Shown here in pieces: positions 56,201 to 64,000 of a DNA stretch of 64,000 nucleotides; position 1 is the first letter of the stretch; every line of letters begins with the position of its first letter. Source of the DNA: Corynebacterium simulans (GTDB taxonomy: Bacteria; Actinomycetota; Actinomycetes; Mycobacteriales; Mycobacteriaceae); the NCBI RefSeq assembly GCF_001586215.1, contig NZ_CP014634.1:1426001-1490000 (forward strand), given 5' to 3'. Position numbers and translations under genes: made by a program. The notes below the pieces were generated by a model. The model did no database searches. It had not been told where the DNA came from and worked only from the letters and a program-made list of their open reading frames with translations.

Positions 56201-56457
56201 ACTTCGCCGAGGGTTGCGCCAATGAGCATCTGACGTAGGAAGCCAGTGATGCGCGAAAATAGCGTGGCAATCGCCATGGTGCCTGTCGCGCGGACAATCG
56301 AGCTATTGGAGTCTGTCTCCTGCTCGTGGTGAGAGCCACGCAGTGTCGACTTGTCTTCTTCTGGAACGACCTGGACGGGTTCGATCCGTTTCTCCGGGAC
56401 AGGTGCCGGTGGCGTCGGCGTCACGATGCGACGGCGGGAGCCATATTCATTAGTCAT
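53281..56457 (-). CDS. murJ: Lipid II flippase MurJ with pseudokinase and extracellular domain
   Basis: A 1058-residue protein of three parts. Residues ~45-570 form the MviN/MurJ flippase with about 14 membrane helices (ARATGTMAIATLFSRITGFLRQMLIG opening). A cytoplasmic pseudokinase at about 640-850 follows (FRLLKDYGSVPGARFWKAREQSSGRLVSLTFVDT) without HRD or DFG motifs. One more membrane helix (IVLGVFATVFVVLMAALTAWIM) leads to an extracellular beta domain. In mycobacteria the phosphorylated pseudokinase recruits FhaA after PknB action. It is transcribed from upstream with the DUF6049 and NUDIX genes. Confidence 0.95.
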   Translation of the reverse strand: MTNEYGSRRRIVTPTPPAPVPEKRIEPVQVVPEEDKSTLRGSHHEQETDSNSSIVRATGTMAIATLFSRITGFLRQMLIGATLGEVVGTAFGTANQIPNLITEIVLGAVLTSLVVPVLVRAEKEDSDNGRTFVRRLFTLAMSILAVVTILSIVFAPLITRLMVPEDSKVNAFQATSMAYLLLPQILFYGLFALFQAILNTKNVFGPGAWAPVINNVISITVLLMYRLLPGELDPTAASPVTDKHVILLGLGTTLGVVVQCLILVPYLVKAKIDLRPKWGIDHRIKQFGGMALAIIVYVAISQAGYIVTSQVASYADRGAMLVYQNAWLMLQVPYGVIGVTLLTAIMPRLSRNAADGDVEAVVRDLTLGSKLTLIALIPIVIFMTGFGIPIARALFQYGAYGASSAEQLGLTISFSAFTLIPYALVLLHLRVFYAREETWTPTFIIAGITATKIALTLLAPMVADSTDRVVILLGTANGFGFLSGAVIGGFLLKRKLGSLGGRELRTTVIWSTLAGGIGLLAAIALHWCFNLVLPDSIPSIVYLLEVAFLGVVFVVVAGIVLSRSGLPEVINLGRQLQRIPGMSKIIKIEHAEAIEIEEPEVREIQPVYTADAFNSSPVPPPMSAGIVRGPSLVPGAPVSDGRFRLLKDYGSVPGARFWKAREQSSGRLVSLTFVDTTGEAPLAPATPAVAARRSAEISRNTRKLSELHLSAIASNIKILSYRQGCLVVADWIEGTPLKTVAEDHNLDPKAVARALAPLVADIATAHENGLVLGLDNRSRVQIGTDGVAKLAFPAVLERNTEETDLDGINSTITLLTEAAGSSELQEIADSEDGLAERAQKLEEFAKEDAELEGEGEAPEVHKLDVPEEKVEQPEAIPGFGGRGYSGSGAIVLGVFATVFVVLMAALTAWIMSLVGDDSPVSKPSTSVTSFPNTPPVLLKEKEAFTVPDNKPQKALIDGKTADRVNVEEGALVTLEKKTQLHVLQLSHYGATGNKFTVYGVDMADFDPKDPEGTELAEGKLSSSKQDIELEKVQEGFDGVLIMFDGKTAVSEMQVVGLP

Positions 56458-56469
56458 AAAAGGAACTAA

Positions 56470-58476
56470 CTATCTCTTTTTCGAACTTTTCTTTTCTCTA
56501 CGGCCCAGCCGGAAGAGCAGGGTTAAAATGAGAGCAAGAGCGGCAATGGTGCCGACTCCGTACACGCTTACGATACCGGCACGAGTCTGAACAGCGATAT
56601 TTATCGGCTCGGAGATGGTCTGCTGGTTAGGCGTGGCCAACCACAAGCTGATGTCTGTTCGGTCGACGTCCGGCATATCTGCGGTCATGGTTACCGTAAT
56701 GGAACCCTTTGCTGGGATGCGCACGCGCGACGGAGTGTTGAGCGATGCGTCGTCGGACTCATAGATAAGCGAGGCGTCGACAGGCAGCGGCAGTCCATTT
56801 TCCGCCACGATGAGCAGCGGCGATGAATCCGAGACGCGGGTATAGACGTTGCCCGGTGGGATCAGCGACACCGAAGAACGCAGAGTGCGCAGCATCTCAG
56901 ATTGCTTGGACAGGCGGTAATCAAAGTCCCGGGTCAGCGCCAACAGCAGGTCGCGGCGCAGCGGCAGCGTAAACCCATAGCGCGTCATTGCAATCGCCGG
57001 GTCGTTGACCATGATGTTGGTCAGCTCATCCGTATAACGCGCCTGCTGCTCCACGCGCACGATATCCGTGTCGCTGTAGGCATTTTCATCTTCATAAGGC
57101 GAGCCCAACGGGCGTTCAGTCTCCTCCAACGGCAGCTGCGTCACTGGGCGCGGCTGCACCTTGTCATGCTCGATGAGCCGCGCCGCGGTCTCGAGCACCT
57201 TCTGGCCTTTTTCCGGGCTCAGGTTATTGGGCAGCTTGGCCACCACATCTTCTTCAGTTGCCGCAATGCTTAGCGATGCCGCGCTGCTCAGCGCCTCAGC
57301 CAGCGCAGAGTTCTCTGCCTCATCGTGGCGCAGATACGGGTTACCGTAGCCCGCCTTCGGATCCAGAAGCGCTCCCAGCGAGGCGTCGAAAGTTGCAGCT
57401 TTACCAGACCAGCCGGTGTTATCGGCCACCAGAGCCGGGCGTGAAAACTCCTGGGTGACATACCCGGCGTCGGGAAGCAGCAGCGTCGACGTCGGCTTGC
57501 CCAGCAGATCATCGAAGTGGCGGTCGATCGCCTCATGAGTCAAGAACTGATTATTAATGTGGGCCACCGCATTGATATCGGTGTTGCCCCACGGCAGCGC
57601 CATTGTGCAATCGATCTGCTTGAGGCGCTCAATCCACGCCCTCGCATCCGCGGAACCGCTGCCCTTCTCGCCGCGCTCCTCGGATTCATCCCTAAACCAA
57701 GAGTCGCGCAGGCGTTTTGGACGCTCCGCAATTGAAGGACGCGTGGAATTGACCGTATAACCATCGGCCATGCGGTCCACCGTATCCACCAGCGCAGGAT
57801 CCAAAGCCACGCAGCCCGCGCCCTTTAAATCATGATCCAGGTAGGAGTCCAGCAACTTATCCAGCCGGCCGCCCTCACGCAGCTCCCCGGCCAGACGATC
57901 ATCGCTCAAGATGAGGGACTCTCCCCCGGTCTCACCAGGCACGATGTTTATGTCCGCGGTGATCGGGTAGATCAGCGTCAGGGCGTGACGATTTTCCACC
58001 TGCGCATTGAAATCAAAGATCATGCGCTCCTCGGCAAAGCTATTGGCCTGCCCATTCTGGGTACCCGTCAGCGTGAAAAGCAGCGGGTAATTGCCCGGCT
58101 CCGTCATTGCGAGCGTGGGCTCCTGCCCCAAAGAAAGCGGCGCTTTGATCGTCACTTCCTTGGTATCCCCTGGGGCAAGGCTGCCTGCGCTTGTCGACGC
58201 CCCGTAGTACGGGTAGGTGCCCGCCGCCAGCTCTTCCTGGGCCTGCGCAGTGGTCGAAATGGCATCGCTGCGCCGACTCGTAATCTGCAGATCCTCGATC
58301 TCTTCTTCCGTCGGATTATGGATCCGGAAGGTCGCGGACATGACGCCGTCTTCGGTTGACTCGGTGAGCATGTCGAAGTCGAGCGTGCCCGACGACGTGG
58401 TCTGCGTGGTCTGCGCCTGCGCAGGAATCGGGGCAGCCAATGCTCCCGCGAGGATCAGTGCTGCCAGCCGCTTCAC
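56470..58476 (-). CDS. Large secreted/membrane protein, DUF6049 family
   Basis: A 668-residue protein with an N-terminal signal peptide ([21 protein letters not shown]), a long extracytoplasmic region with beta-rich domains and a conserved central part ([30 protein letters not shown]), and one C-terminal membrane helix ([21 protein letters not shown]) followed by a basic tail. It is the equivalent of the conserved actinobacterial gene next to murJ (Rv3909-like). It overlaps the NUDIX gene by four bases and lies 12 bases upstream of murJ. The exact role is unknown; the context suggests envelope assembly. Confidence 0.88.
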   Translation of the reverse strand: MKRLAALILAGALAAPIPAQAQTTQTTSSGTLDFDMLTESTEDGVMSATFRIHNPTEEEIEDLQITSRRSDAISTTAQAQEELAAGTYPYYGASTSAGSLAPGDTKEVTIKAPLSLGQEPTLAMTEPGNYPLLFTLTGTQNGQANSFAEERMIFDFNAQVENRHALTLIYPITADINIVPGETGGESLILSDDRLAGELREGGRLDKLLDSYLDHDLKGAGCVALDPALVDTVDRMADGYTVNSTRPSIAERPKRLRDSWFRDESEERGEKGSGSADARAWIERLKQIDCTMALPWGNTDINAVAHINNQFLTHEAIDRHFDDLLGKPTSTLLLPDAGYVTQEFSRPALVADNTGWSGKAATFDASLGALLDPKAGYGNPYLRHDEAENSALAEALSSAASLSIAATEEDVVAKLPNNLSPEKGQKVLETAARLIEHDKVQPRPVTQLPLEETERPLGSPYEDENAYSDTDIVRVEQQARYTDELTNIMVNDPAIAMTRYGFTLPLRRDLLLALTRDFDYRLSKQSEMLRTLRSSVSLIPPGNVYTRVSDSSPLLIVAENGLPLPVDASLIYESDDASLNTPSRVRIPAKGSITVTMTADMPDVDRTDISLWLATPNQQTISEPINIAVQTRAGIVSVYGVGTIAALALILTLLFRLGRREKKSSKKR

Positions 58477-59057
58477 CGTGGGGTCGCCTTTCCTGCGGCG
58501 GCTTCCTTTCGGGCCAGATCCGGCAGCAGATCGTGCGCGATGCGCGCCAGCTTGCGTTCATCGGCATAAGCCAGGTGCTCGATGAGCTCCGAGACCGGGA
58601 TCCAGGAGACCTCGGTGACTTCTGGGTCCTCGTCGTTCAAGACGCCGTCGACGAAGCGCAGCAGGTGGTGATGCACCGTCTTGTGGATGCGCACGCCCTC
58701 AGAGACGAACCAGTAATCAATCATTCCAAGATCCGCGAAGACCTTGCCGTGAATACCCGTTTCTTCCCAGACCTCACGCTCAGCGGTGACGTTTTTGTCC
58801 TCACCGTTTTCCACGTGCCCTTTCGGCATGGACCACAGCAGGCGGCCGCGGCGGTCGAGGCGCCCGATGAGCGCTACATAGATACGGGACAGATCTACCT
58901 GGTCCCCATCGACGGCTTCGGCGAGTCCGGACACGACAAGTCCGCCTGCGGAAGTCTCGTCACGCGTGGTCATGTGCGTGGCGGAGCTGCGCTGGGGGCG
59001 TCTTTCCGGACGGCGGCGGCGACGCCGTCTGCCGGAACCTTGTTCGTGCTTAGTCAT
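58473..59057 (-). CDS. NUDIX hydrolase
   Basis: A 194-residue NUDIX enzyme. The Nudix box is intact: [23 protein letters not shown], matching GX5EX7REUXEEXGU. The N terminus is an Arg-rich stretch (residues 9-30). It probably hydrolyses a nucleoside diphosphate derivative or, as suggested for homologues next to cca and murJ in actinobacteria, diadenosine polyphosphates. The ATG at 59057 is used; it diverges from cca with only 28 bases between starts. Confidence 0.92.
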   Translation of the reverse strand: MTKHEQGSGRRRRRRRPERRPQRSSATHMTTRDETSAGGLVVSGLAEAVDGDQVDLSRIYVALIGRLDRRGRLLWSMPKGHVENGEDKNVTAEREVWEETGIHGKVFADLGMIDYWFVSEGVRIHKTVHHHLLRFVDGVLNDEDPEVTEVSWIPVSELIEHLAYADERKLARIAHDLLPDLARKEAAAGKATPR

Positions 59058-59085
59058 CCTGGTTAATCGTAGTAGACTCACATCC

Positions 59086-60489
59086 GTGAATTTTCAGGAC
59101 ACTCAGCTAAACGGCGTTGAAAAGACTCTAGCCTCGCTCAGTGGCCTCGCAGAGCAATTTCGTGCTCGCGGAAACCGGCTCTATCTAGTCGGCGGCTCTG
59201 TGCGTGACGCGTTGTTGTCGCGCCTCGGCCACGATCTTGACTTCACCACGGATGCGCGTCCCGAGGTGGTCCAGGAGATTTTGGAAGGCTGGGCCGAAAA
59301 GGTCTGGGATACCGGCATCGACTTCGGCACTGTATCGGCCGTCTATAAAGGCCAGCAGATCGAGATCACCACTTTCCGCTCCGATTCCTATGATGGGGAT
59401 TCCCGTAACCCCGAGGTAGTCTTCGGCGACACCCTCGAAGGTGATCTGGTCCGCCGCGACTTCAAGGTCAACGCCATGGCCATCGAGCTTAAGGAAGATG
59501 GGTTTGAGTTCCACGACCCGATGGGTGGCCTAAGCGATCTGCAAAACAAGATCCTCGATACTCCTGATAAACCGGAGATCTCTTTCCACGATGACCCGCT
59601 GCGGATGCTGCGTGCTGCGCGCTTTGCCTCGCAGCTGGAATTCCAGGTGGCAGATCGCGTCAAGGCCGCGATGGAAGAAATGGCTGGCGAGATCCGCCGT
59701 ATCACCGTCGAGCGCGTGCAGGTCGAGCTGGATAAGCTGATCCTGGGCAAGCGCCCGGAAACGGGCATTGACCTGCTCGTTGATACCGGAATCCTAGATC
59801 ATGTTTTCCCCGAGATTCCGGCGTTGCGTATGGCGCCCGATGAGCATGCACAGCACAAGGACGTCTATGTCCACTCGCTGACCGTGCTGCGGCAGGCCAT
59901 CGATCAGGAGGAAGAGCCGGACCTTATCCTGCGCTGGGCAGCCTTGCTTCACGACGTCGGCAAGCCCGATACCCGCGATACCACCAACGGCAAGGTGACC
60001 TTCCATCACCACGAGGTCGTCGGCGCGAAGCTGGTGCGCAAGCGCCTGCGCAAGTTGAAGTACCCCAAGGCCACCGTCGAGGCCATCGGCCAGCTGGTCT
60101 ACCTGCACATGCGCTTCCATGGCTTTGGTGAAGGCCAATGGACCGACTCTGCCGTGCGCCGCTACGTCACCGACGCGGGCGATCTCCTTCCTCGACTGCA
60201 CAAGATCGTGCGCGCCGATTGCACCACCCGCAACGAAAAGAAGGCTCGCCGCCTGCAGCGCACTTACGATCACTTGGAAGAACGCATCGCGGAGATCGCT
60301 AAGAAGGAAGATCTGGCCAAGGTGCGTCCGGATCTCGACGGCAACGAGATCATGGAGATCCTCGGCCTGCAGCCCGGGCCGGAGGTTGGCCAAGCTTGGT
60401 CTTATCTTAAGGAATTGCGCTTGGAGGAAGGCCCGCTGGGGCGCGAGGTTGCTATTGCAAAGCTGCGTCAGTGGTGGGAGTCTAGGTAA
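59086..60489 (+). CDS. cca: CCA tRNA nucleotidyltransferase
   Basis: A 467-residue class II nucleotidyltransferase that adds or repairs the 3' CCA of tRNAs. The catalytic head has [13 protein letters not shown] and DLDFTT. The RNA-binding segments follow ([28 protein letters not shown]) and a C-terminal HD domain carries LHDVGKPDT. The tRNAs in this window lack an encoded CCA, consistent with need for this enzyme. The GTG at 59086 is preferred since the family starts about ten residues before the helix preceding GGSVRD. Confidence 0.96.
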   Translation: MNFQDTQLNGVEKTLASLSGLAEQFRARGNRLYLVGGSVRDALLSRLGHDLDFTTDARPEVVQEILEGWAEKVWDTGIDFGTVSAVYKGQQIEITTFRSDSYDGDSRNPEVVFGDTLEGDLVRRDFKVNAMAIELKEDGFEFHDPMGGLSDLQNKILDTPDKPEISFHDDPLRMLRAARFASQLEFQVADRVKAAMEEMAGEIRRITVERVQVELDKLILGKRPETGIDLLVDTGILDHVFPEIPALRMAPDEHAQHKDVYVHSLTVLRQAIDQEEEPDLILRWAALLHDVGKPDTRDTTNGKVTFHHHEVVGAKLVRKRLRKLKYPKATVEAIGQLVYLHMRFHGFGEGQWTDSAVRRYVTDAGDLLPRLHKIVRADCTTRNEKKARRLQRTYDHLEERIAEIAKKEDLAKVRPDLDGNEIMEILGLQPGPEVGQAWSYLKELRLEEGPLGREVAIAKLRQWWESR

Positions 60490-60492
60490 GTA

Positions 60493-61089
60493 ATGTATGC
60501 CGATAGACTTTTCAACGCCCTAGAGCGCAACGAGCCCGCCCCCGGCCAGCTTTTGATCGCTGCACCGGGCATGCTTTCTCCTGAATTCGCTCGCTCGGTG
60601 ATCTTGGTGATCGAGCACAACGACGTGATGACCTTCGGCGTCGATCTGACCAAGCGCTCCGAAGTGGCCGTGTTCAACGTGCTTCCTGAGTGGCTGCCCC
60701 TCGTGGCTAAGCCGCAGGCGCTCTACATCGGTGGCCCGATGAATCAGCAATCCGTCATAGCGCTTGGCATGACTAAGCAGGGCGTGCGCATCGAGCAGGA
60801 GCCACAGCTCAATAAGCTTGCCCCGCGCCTGGTGCACGTGGATCTGCGTGCTGAGCCCGAGGAGATCGCTGAGCTTGTCGCCGGCGCGCGTTTCTTCGCC
60901 GGCTATGCGGAGTGGGGCCCTGGCCAATTATCGGAAGAAATTGATCGCGGCGACTGGTACGTTGCTCCGGCGCTTGCGCAAGACGTGCTCACTCCCGGTG
61001 CCGCTGACCTGTGGGGCGATGTTATGAAGCGTCAGCCTATGCCGTTGCCTTTGTATTCCACATACCCAGCGAATATTAATGACAACTAA
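60493..61089 (+). CDS. yqgE: YqgE/AlgH-family protein (DUF179)
   Basis: A 198-residue YqgE/AlgH protein. Family features: APGQLLIAAPGMLSPEFARSVILVIEHN, the GGPMNQQSVIALG region (usual GGPV) and the conserved ARFFAGYAEWGPGQLSEEI. It has no membrane segment. The biochemical function is unproven in the family. It starts three bases after the cca stop, so the two are likely co-transcribed. Confidence 0.94.
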   Translation: MYADRLFNALERNEPAPGQLLIAAPGMLSPEFARSVILVIEHNDVMTFGVDLTKRSEVAVFNVLPEWLPLVAKPQALYIGGPMNQQSVIALGMTKQGVRIEQEPQLNKLAPRLVHVDLRAEPEEIAELVAGARFFAGYAEWGPGQLSEEIDRGDWYVAPALAQDVLTPGAADLWGDVMKRQPMPLPLYSTYPANINDN

Positions 61090-61106
61090 TGATCTAGTAT
61101 TTGCGC

Positions 61107-61811
61107 ATGCGTGAGGAGATTCTTAAAGGTCTGAAAGATACTGCGCCGGTAGCCTTAGGACTCGTACCGCTTGGACTCGCGTTCGGAATCCTGATTGTGC
61201 AAACCGGCTACGACTGGTGGTGGGCGCCCATCTTTTCCACCGTTATTTATGCGGGTTCGATGGAGTTCCTCGCCATCAATATGGTTACGGCAGGCACCAG
61301 TGCAATTGCCTCGTTGGTCACTGGTTTCATGGTTAACTTCCGCCATATTTTCTACGGGCTTACATTCCCACGAGATAACATCCACGGCCGTCTGGGCCGC
61401 GCTTATGCCACTTATGCGCTAACCGACGAGGCCTATGCCATCGTTTCCTCCAAGCCTAAGGATGAGGAAGTTAGCGGCCCACGCATCCTTACTATTCAGG
61501 GTCTGATTCAGTCCTCCTGGGTGTGCAGCGGAATCGTCGGCGCTCTTGCTGGCCAGGTTATCCCCGCGGATATCAAGGGCCTCGAATTCGCCCTCGTGGC
61601 GCTCTTCGTTGTCCTGACCATGGATGCCTTCCAAAACAACAAGGATTACTCTCTGCCGCTTTCCGCAGCAGTGTGTGGCATTCTTTCCGCGGTGCTGTTT
61701 CCGGGGCAGGTTCTCATGGTCGCACTGGCAGCCTATTTCTTGCTGCTGTTGATGCGTCACTTCTCTCCACGTCTTGATACCGCAATGATTTTGCGAAGGG
61801 GTGAGCGTTAA
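61107..61811 (+). CDS. azlC: Branched-chain amino acid exporter subunit AzlC
   Basis: A 234-residue AzlC/YgaZ-type membrane protein with about six helices. The family opening is seen (LGLVPLGLAFGILI), followed by FSTVIYAGSMEFLAINM and the conserved NFRHIFYGL. With AzlD it exports branched-chain amino acids; the corynebacterial pair BrnFE exports Ile, Leu, Val and Met. The ATG at 61107 is used, with a TTG two codons upstream as an alternative. Its stop overlaps the azlD start. Confidence 0.92.
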   Translation: MREEILKGLKDTAPVALGLVPLGLAFGILIVQTGYDWWWAPIFSTVIYAGSMEFLAINMVTAGTSAIASLVTGFMVNFRHIFYGLTFPRDNIHGRLGRAYATYALTDEAYAIVSSKPKDEEVSGPRILTIQGLIQSSWVCSGIVGALAGQVIPADIKGLEFALVALFVVLTMDAFQNNKDYSLPLSAAVCGILSAVLFPGQVLMVALAAYFLLLLMRHFSPRLDTAMILRRGER

Positions 61812-62143
61812 TGCCAGCTGGCGTAAGTCTGTCCATGGTAGCGGCGGTGTTGCTGCCAATCTGCGTTGTTACTCTGCTGTTGCGTGAGCTGCCCTTTTCC
61901 TTCATCAAGGCGCTGAAAGGCAGCCAGTTCATCGGCCTGCTCGGCATGACGATGCCGGTGGGCGTTATGACCGTCCTGGTGGTTTATACCGTCTATGGAC
62001 AAAAAGAAGCGCCCGGCGGAATCCTCGCCGCCTTGATTGGTGTGGTGATTACTGCCGGGCTGCACTGGTGGCGAAAGAGCTCCGCTTTCTCGATCTTCGG
62101 CGGGACTGTCGCCTATGTGCTTTTAGTTAACTTCGTCTTCTAA
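61811..62143 (+). CDS. azlD: Branched-chain amino acid exporter subunit AzlD
   Basis: A 110-residue AzlD/BrnE-like protein with about four hydrophobic helices (VAAVLLPICVVTLLLRELPF, FIGLLGMTMPVGVMTVLVVYTVYG and two more). Typical size for the small subunit. The ATG shares one base with the azlC stop (TAATG), so the two are coupled. BrnFE-type exporters are usually controlled by an Lrp regulator, which is not adjacent here. Confidence 0.92.
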   Translation: MPAGVSLSMVAAVLLPICVVTLLLRELPFSFIKALKGSQFIGLLGMTMPVGVMTVLVVYTVYGQKEAPGGILAALIGVVITAGLHWWRKSSAFSIFGGTVAYVLLVNFVF

Positions 62144-62163
62144 CGCTTCTACCTCGAAGCGTC

Positions 62164-62475
62164 TTATAGATCTCCGTAGAGCGCCAAAGCCTCGGTCCAC
62201 AGTGCCGTGAAATCCTCTTCGGAGACATGCTCCGCGCTGATATTCGGGTAATTGTCGTAGGTGTTTGGATGCGGCACCGTGGATTGCGGGATGTCGGCGT
62301 TTCCCACCGATTTATTTGGGGTGGCGGCGCCTGCCACGGCGTCGTTTGGCGCGAGCGCAATCATGCGCAGCATGGTGCAGGTCTCGGCGTCTACTTCTTC
62401 CATTTCCGCTACGTGAATGGCGGAACCGACGCCCGGGACCTCCATGGTAGTGCGGATGTACATCAGGGTGCTCAT
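62164..62475 (-). CDS. Small conserved-looking hypothetical protein
   Basis: A 103-residue cytoplasmic protein: an N-terminal beta strand (MYIRTTMEVPGVG), an acidic part with EMEEVDAETCTMLRMIALAPND, then Asn/Pro-rich residues and a C-terminal helix. No membrane segment or known motif. It overlaps the upstream transporter gene by four bases, so it is translated from the same transcript. Function unknown. Confidence 0.7.
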   Translation of the reverse strand: MSTLMYIRTTMEVPGVGSAIHVAEMEEVDAETCTMLRMIALAPNDAVAGAATPNKSVGNADIPQSTVPHPNTYDNYPNISAEHVSEEDFTALWTEALALYGDL

Positions 62476-63431
62476 GACTGCCCAGCATACCGGGCGGCCA
62501 GCCAGGAGCAGATCATTAGCTGAACCTGGTGGTAAATCATCAGCGGCAGGATTAAAAGCCCCAATGAGGTCCCACCCGCCGCGAAGATAACTGACGCCAT
62601 GGGCAGCCCGGTGGCGAGAGACTTCTTGGAACCACAGAATTCGATGGCGATGACGTCCTCGCGCCCGAACCCGATGTGGGAGCTAATGATGCGCGTTAGC
62701 CACAGCATGAAGGCCACCATAGCGATGGAAAGCGCCACGAGGGACACCAGCTCCCAGATCTTGATTGAGCCCCAGATGCCGTCGACCACTCCCTTGGAGA
62801 AGGCGCCATAAACCACCATCGCGATCGAACCACGGTCGACGATCTTTGTGCCTTTGTTAGCGGCAAAGTCCTTTACCCAGCGACGCGTGAGTTGACCTAA
62901 AACGAAAGGTGCAAGCAGAAGCAGACTGATCTCCAGGAAGACTCCCCCGTCTACCGATATGCCATCTCCCGCGCCCATCAGCGCCATGACTAACAAAGGA
63001 GTTAGGACGACTCCGACTAGGTTTGAGGCCGAGGCAGACACGATGGCTCCCGCGACATTTCCTTTCGCCACCGAGGTAAAGGCCACCGAGGATTGCACTG
63101 TTGATGGCACCAGCGTTAGGAACAGGATTCCCAGATACATGTCCTGTGAAATGAATGCCGTAAGTGGGCGAAGTGCTAATCCCAGCAACGGATAGGCCAC
63201 GAAAGTAAAAGCCAAGATCGTTAAATGTAAGCGCCAATTTTTCAGCCCTGCCAGTGCTTCCGCAGTAGAAAGACGAGCACCGTAGAGGAAGAACAGCAGC
63301 GCAATAGCGATGTTCGTTAACGAGTCGAAGACTGCGGCAAATTCTCCTCTGGCCGGGAAAATAATAGCGACTATTACCGCGGAGACGATGAGCAAGATGA
63401 GCGGATCTATCTTCTTGAGGCGCGAAGTCAT
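62472..63431 (-). CDS. Bile acid:sodium symporter-like transporter
   Basis: A 319-residue membrane protein of the SBF/RCH1-like family with about ten helices. Features: LLFFLYGARLSTAEAL, VPSTVQSSVAFTSVAKGNVAGAIVSASASNLVG (crossover motif) and the C-terminal FCGSKKSLATGLPMASVIF, all typical of SBF-like proteins. The ATG at 63431 is chosen; TTG at 63437 is possible. The substrate is unknown. It is divergent from the flavin oxidoreductase remnant. Confidence 0.9.
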   Translation of the reverse strand: MTSRLKKIDPLILLIVSAVIVAIIFPARGEFAAVFDSLTNIAIALLFFLYGARLSTAEALAGLKNWRLHLTILAFTFVAYPLLGLALRPLTAFISQDMYLGILFLTLVPSTVQSSVAFTSVAKGNVAGAIVSASASNLVGVVLTPLLVMALMGAGDGISVDGGVFLEISLLLLAPFVLGQLTRRWVKDFAANKGTKIVDRGSIAMVVYGAFSKGVVDGIWGSIKIWELVSLVALSIAMVAFMLWLTRIISSHIGFGREDVIAIEFCGSKKSLATGLPMASVIFAAGGTSLGLLILPLMIYHQVQLMICSWLAARYAGQS

Positions 63432-63459
63432 GAGCAAATCTTATCGGTAGCATGTGAGC

Positions 63460-63892
63460 ATGACTAAGCTATTTACTCCGCTGACCTTGCGCGGCGTCGA
63501 GTTTCCCAACCGCGTGTGGATGCCGCCGATTGGATCTTTGATCGTCCAGCTTGGAATGTCGAGGAGACCGTCAGCCTTGCCGTGCAGCTGCGTGAACGTG
63601 GGGTCGACCTGATTGACGTATCTACCGGCGGCAACGCGCATGCCGATATTCCGGTTGGACCTGAATATCAGGTGGACTATGCCACTAAGGTCCGTGAAGC
63701 GGGCCTGCCGGTTTCGGCGGTTGGCCTCATTACTGAGCCGCAGCACGCCGAAGAAATTCTTGCTGCCGATCGAGCCGATGTCATTGAGGTTGGCCGTGCC
63801 GCATTAAAGGACCCCCTATTGGCCGCGACGCGCTGCCGAAGAACTCGGTTCACCGTTGGAGGCGCTCCCCTCCTATAGCCGCGCTCGGTGAT
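63460..63892 (+). pseudogene. Decayed NADH:flavin oxidoreductase (Old Yellow Enzyme family)
   Basis: The first ~20 codons (MTKLFTPLTLRGVEFPNRVW) match the opening of YqjM-type enzymes. At about 63518 the frame shifts and jumps to the C-terminal third (DWIFDRPAWNVEETVSLAVQL, DLIDVSTGGNAHADIPVGPEYQVDYA, AVGLITEPQHAEEIL, VIEVGRAALKDP), so about 200 internal residues are missing. A second shift at a C run near 63815 is needed to read the natural ending (PYWPRRAAEELG.., stop at 63890-63892). The gene cannot make a functional enzyme. Confidence 0.88.
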
Positions 63893-63926
63893 TGCGTCTT
63901 AGTGTTTCGGCGTTATTAAGCAAAAG

Positions 63927-63954
63927 AGCGAGTGTTTCACGTGAAACACTCGCT
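63927..63954. terminator. Perfect 28-base palindrome: parS embedded in a terminator hairpin
   Basis: The 28 bases are a perfect palindrome whose core is parS. On the plus strand a GTTTTT run follows; on the minus strand CTTTTGC follows. It can act as a bidirectional terminator between the oxidoreductase remnant and the convergent gene at the right edge. Confidence 0.8.
63933..63948. promoter_or_regulatory. parS: parS centromere site
   Basis: TGTTTCACGTGAAACA matches the bacterial parS consensus exactly. ParB (encoded at 45073-46083) is expected to load here. It lies about 22.5 kb from the dnaA-rpmH region, within the usual origin-proximal zone. It is the only consensus copy I saw in the window. 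Confidence 0.93.
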
Positions 63955-63964
63955 GTTTTTGGTG

Positions 63965-64000
63965 TTAAGCCGAGACGTTCTTAACCTTGTCGCCTTCGGT
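63965..64000 (-). CDS. C-terminal end of a gene running off the right edge
   Basis: On the minus strand the frame TEGDKVKNVSA ends in TAA, abutting the parS/terminator hairpin. Only 11 codons are visible, so the product cannot be named. The existence of the gene is inferred from the open frame and from the terminator placed directly after it. Confidence 0.45.
   Translation of the reverse strand, partial: TEGDKVKNVSA

Noticed and set aside
59086-60489. Longer start for cca at 58966
   Set aside because: It would overlap the NUDIX gene extensively and add an Arg-rich stretch not found in the family; the GTG at 59086 is better.

Overview
The window is the replication-origin region of a Corynebacterium chromosome (about 58-60% G+C by eye). 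Diagnostic points are the dnaA-dnaN-recF-dciA-gyrB order, with rpmH-rnpA-yidD-yidC-rsmG-parA-parB running away on the other side; the fhaB-pstP-rodA-pbpA-pknA-pknB-crgA cell-wall signalling cluster; the actinobacterial MurJ with a C-terminal pseudokinase; a CwlM-like protein beside trxA/trxB/sigM; and methionine genes with McbR-type operators. The species cannot be fixed from the sequence alone.

Layout. 0-8.1 kb: Ser/Thr phospho-signalling and elongation cluster on +, with fhaB cut by the window edge. 8.1-12.7 kb: an accessory block with a NarL-type histidine kinase, an 81-residue exported peptide, its LuxR-type regulator, and a convergent operon of three exported paralogues of a family I do not recognise. 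12.7-13.2 kb: a gene-free segment with a dense DnaA-box cluster. 13.2-24.7 kb: rhomboid protease, cyclophilin, HAD hydrolase, metF-metE, an SGNH esterase, a Lys-rich membrane protein, a small ORF, a heterodimeric ABC exporter and a GNAT. 24.8-28.7 kb: two near-identical tRNA-Ala genes flank about 3.6 kb of mixed cargo (polysaccharide deacetylase, 3-methyladenine glycosylase, MarR, a sucD fragment, HicAB), followed by tRNA-Ile. 28.8-36.1 kb: DUF3566, gyrA, a + strand insert (CopG/Doc-like pair, two hypothetical genes, nitroreductase) and gyrB. 36.2-41.8 kb: dciA, recF, dnaN, dnaA and two DnaA-box intergenic regions (oriC). 41.8-49.9 kb: rpmH to parB, a GNAT-like gene, cwlM-like, trxA, trxB and sigM. 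49.9-64 kb: pepN, yceI, murJ, a DUF6049-type protein, a NUDIX hydrolase, cca, yqgE, azlCD, a small hypothetical, a bile-acid-type transporter, a decayed flavin oxidoreductase, a parS site and the end of one more gene.

Genes working together. PknA, PknB, PstP, FhaB, PbpA, RodA, CrgA, the MurJ pseudokinase and the CwlM-like pseudo-amidase make up nearly the whole mycobacterial-type system that couples muropeptide sensing to peptidoglycan synthesis. DnaA, DnaN, DciA, GyrAB, ParAB and parS form the replication and segregation core. TrxA/TrxB with SigM are the thiol-stress module.

The best candidates for undescribed biology are the kinase/peptide/regulator unit beside the three-paralogue secreted operon, and the extra-oriC DnaA-box cluster that shares other short motifs with the dnaN-dnaA region. 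Other points of note are the strongly asymmetric ABC exporter, the tRNA-Ala-bracketed segment and the leaderless HicAB promoter.
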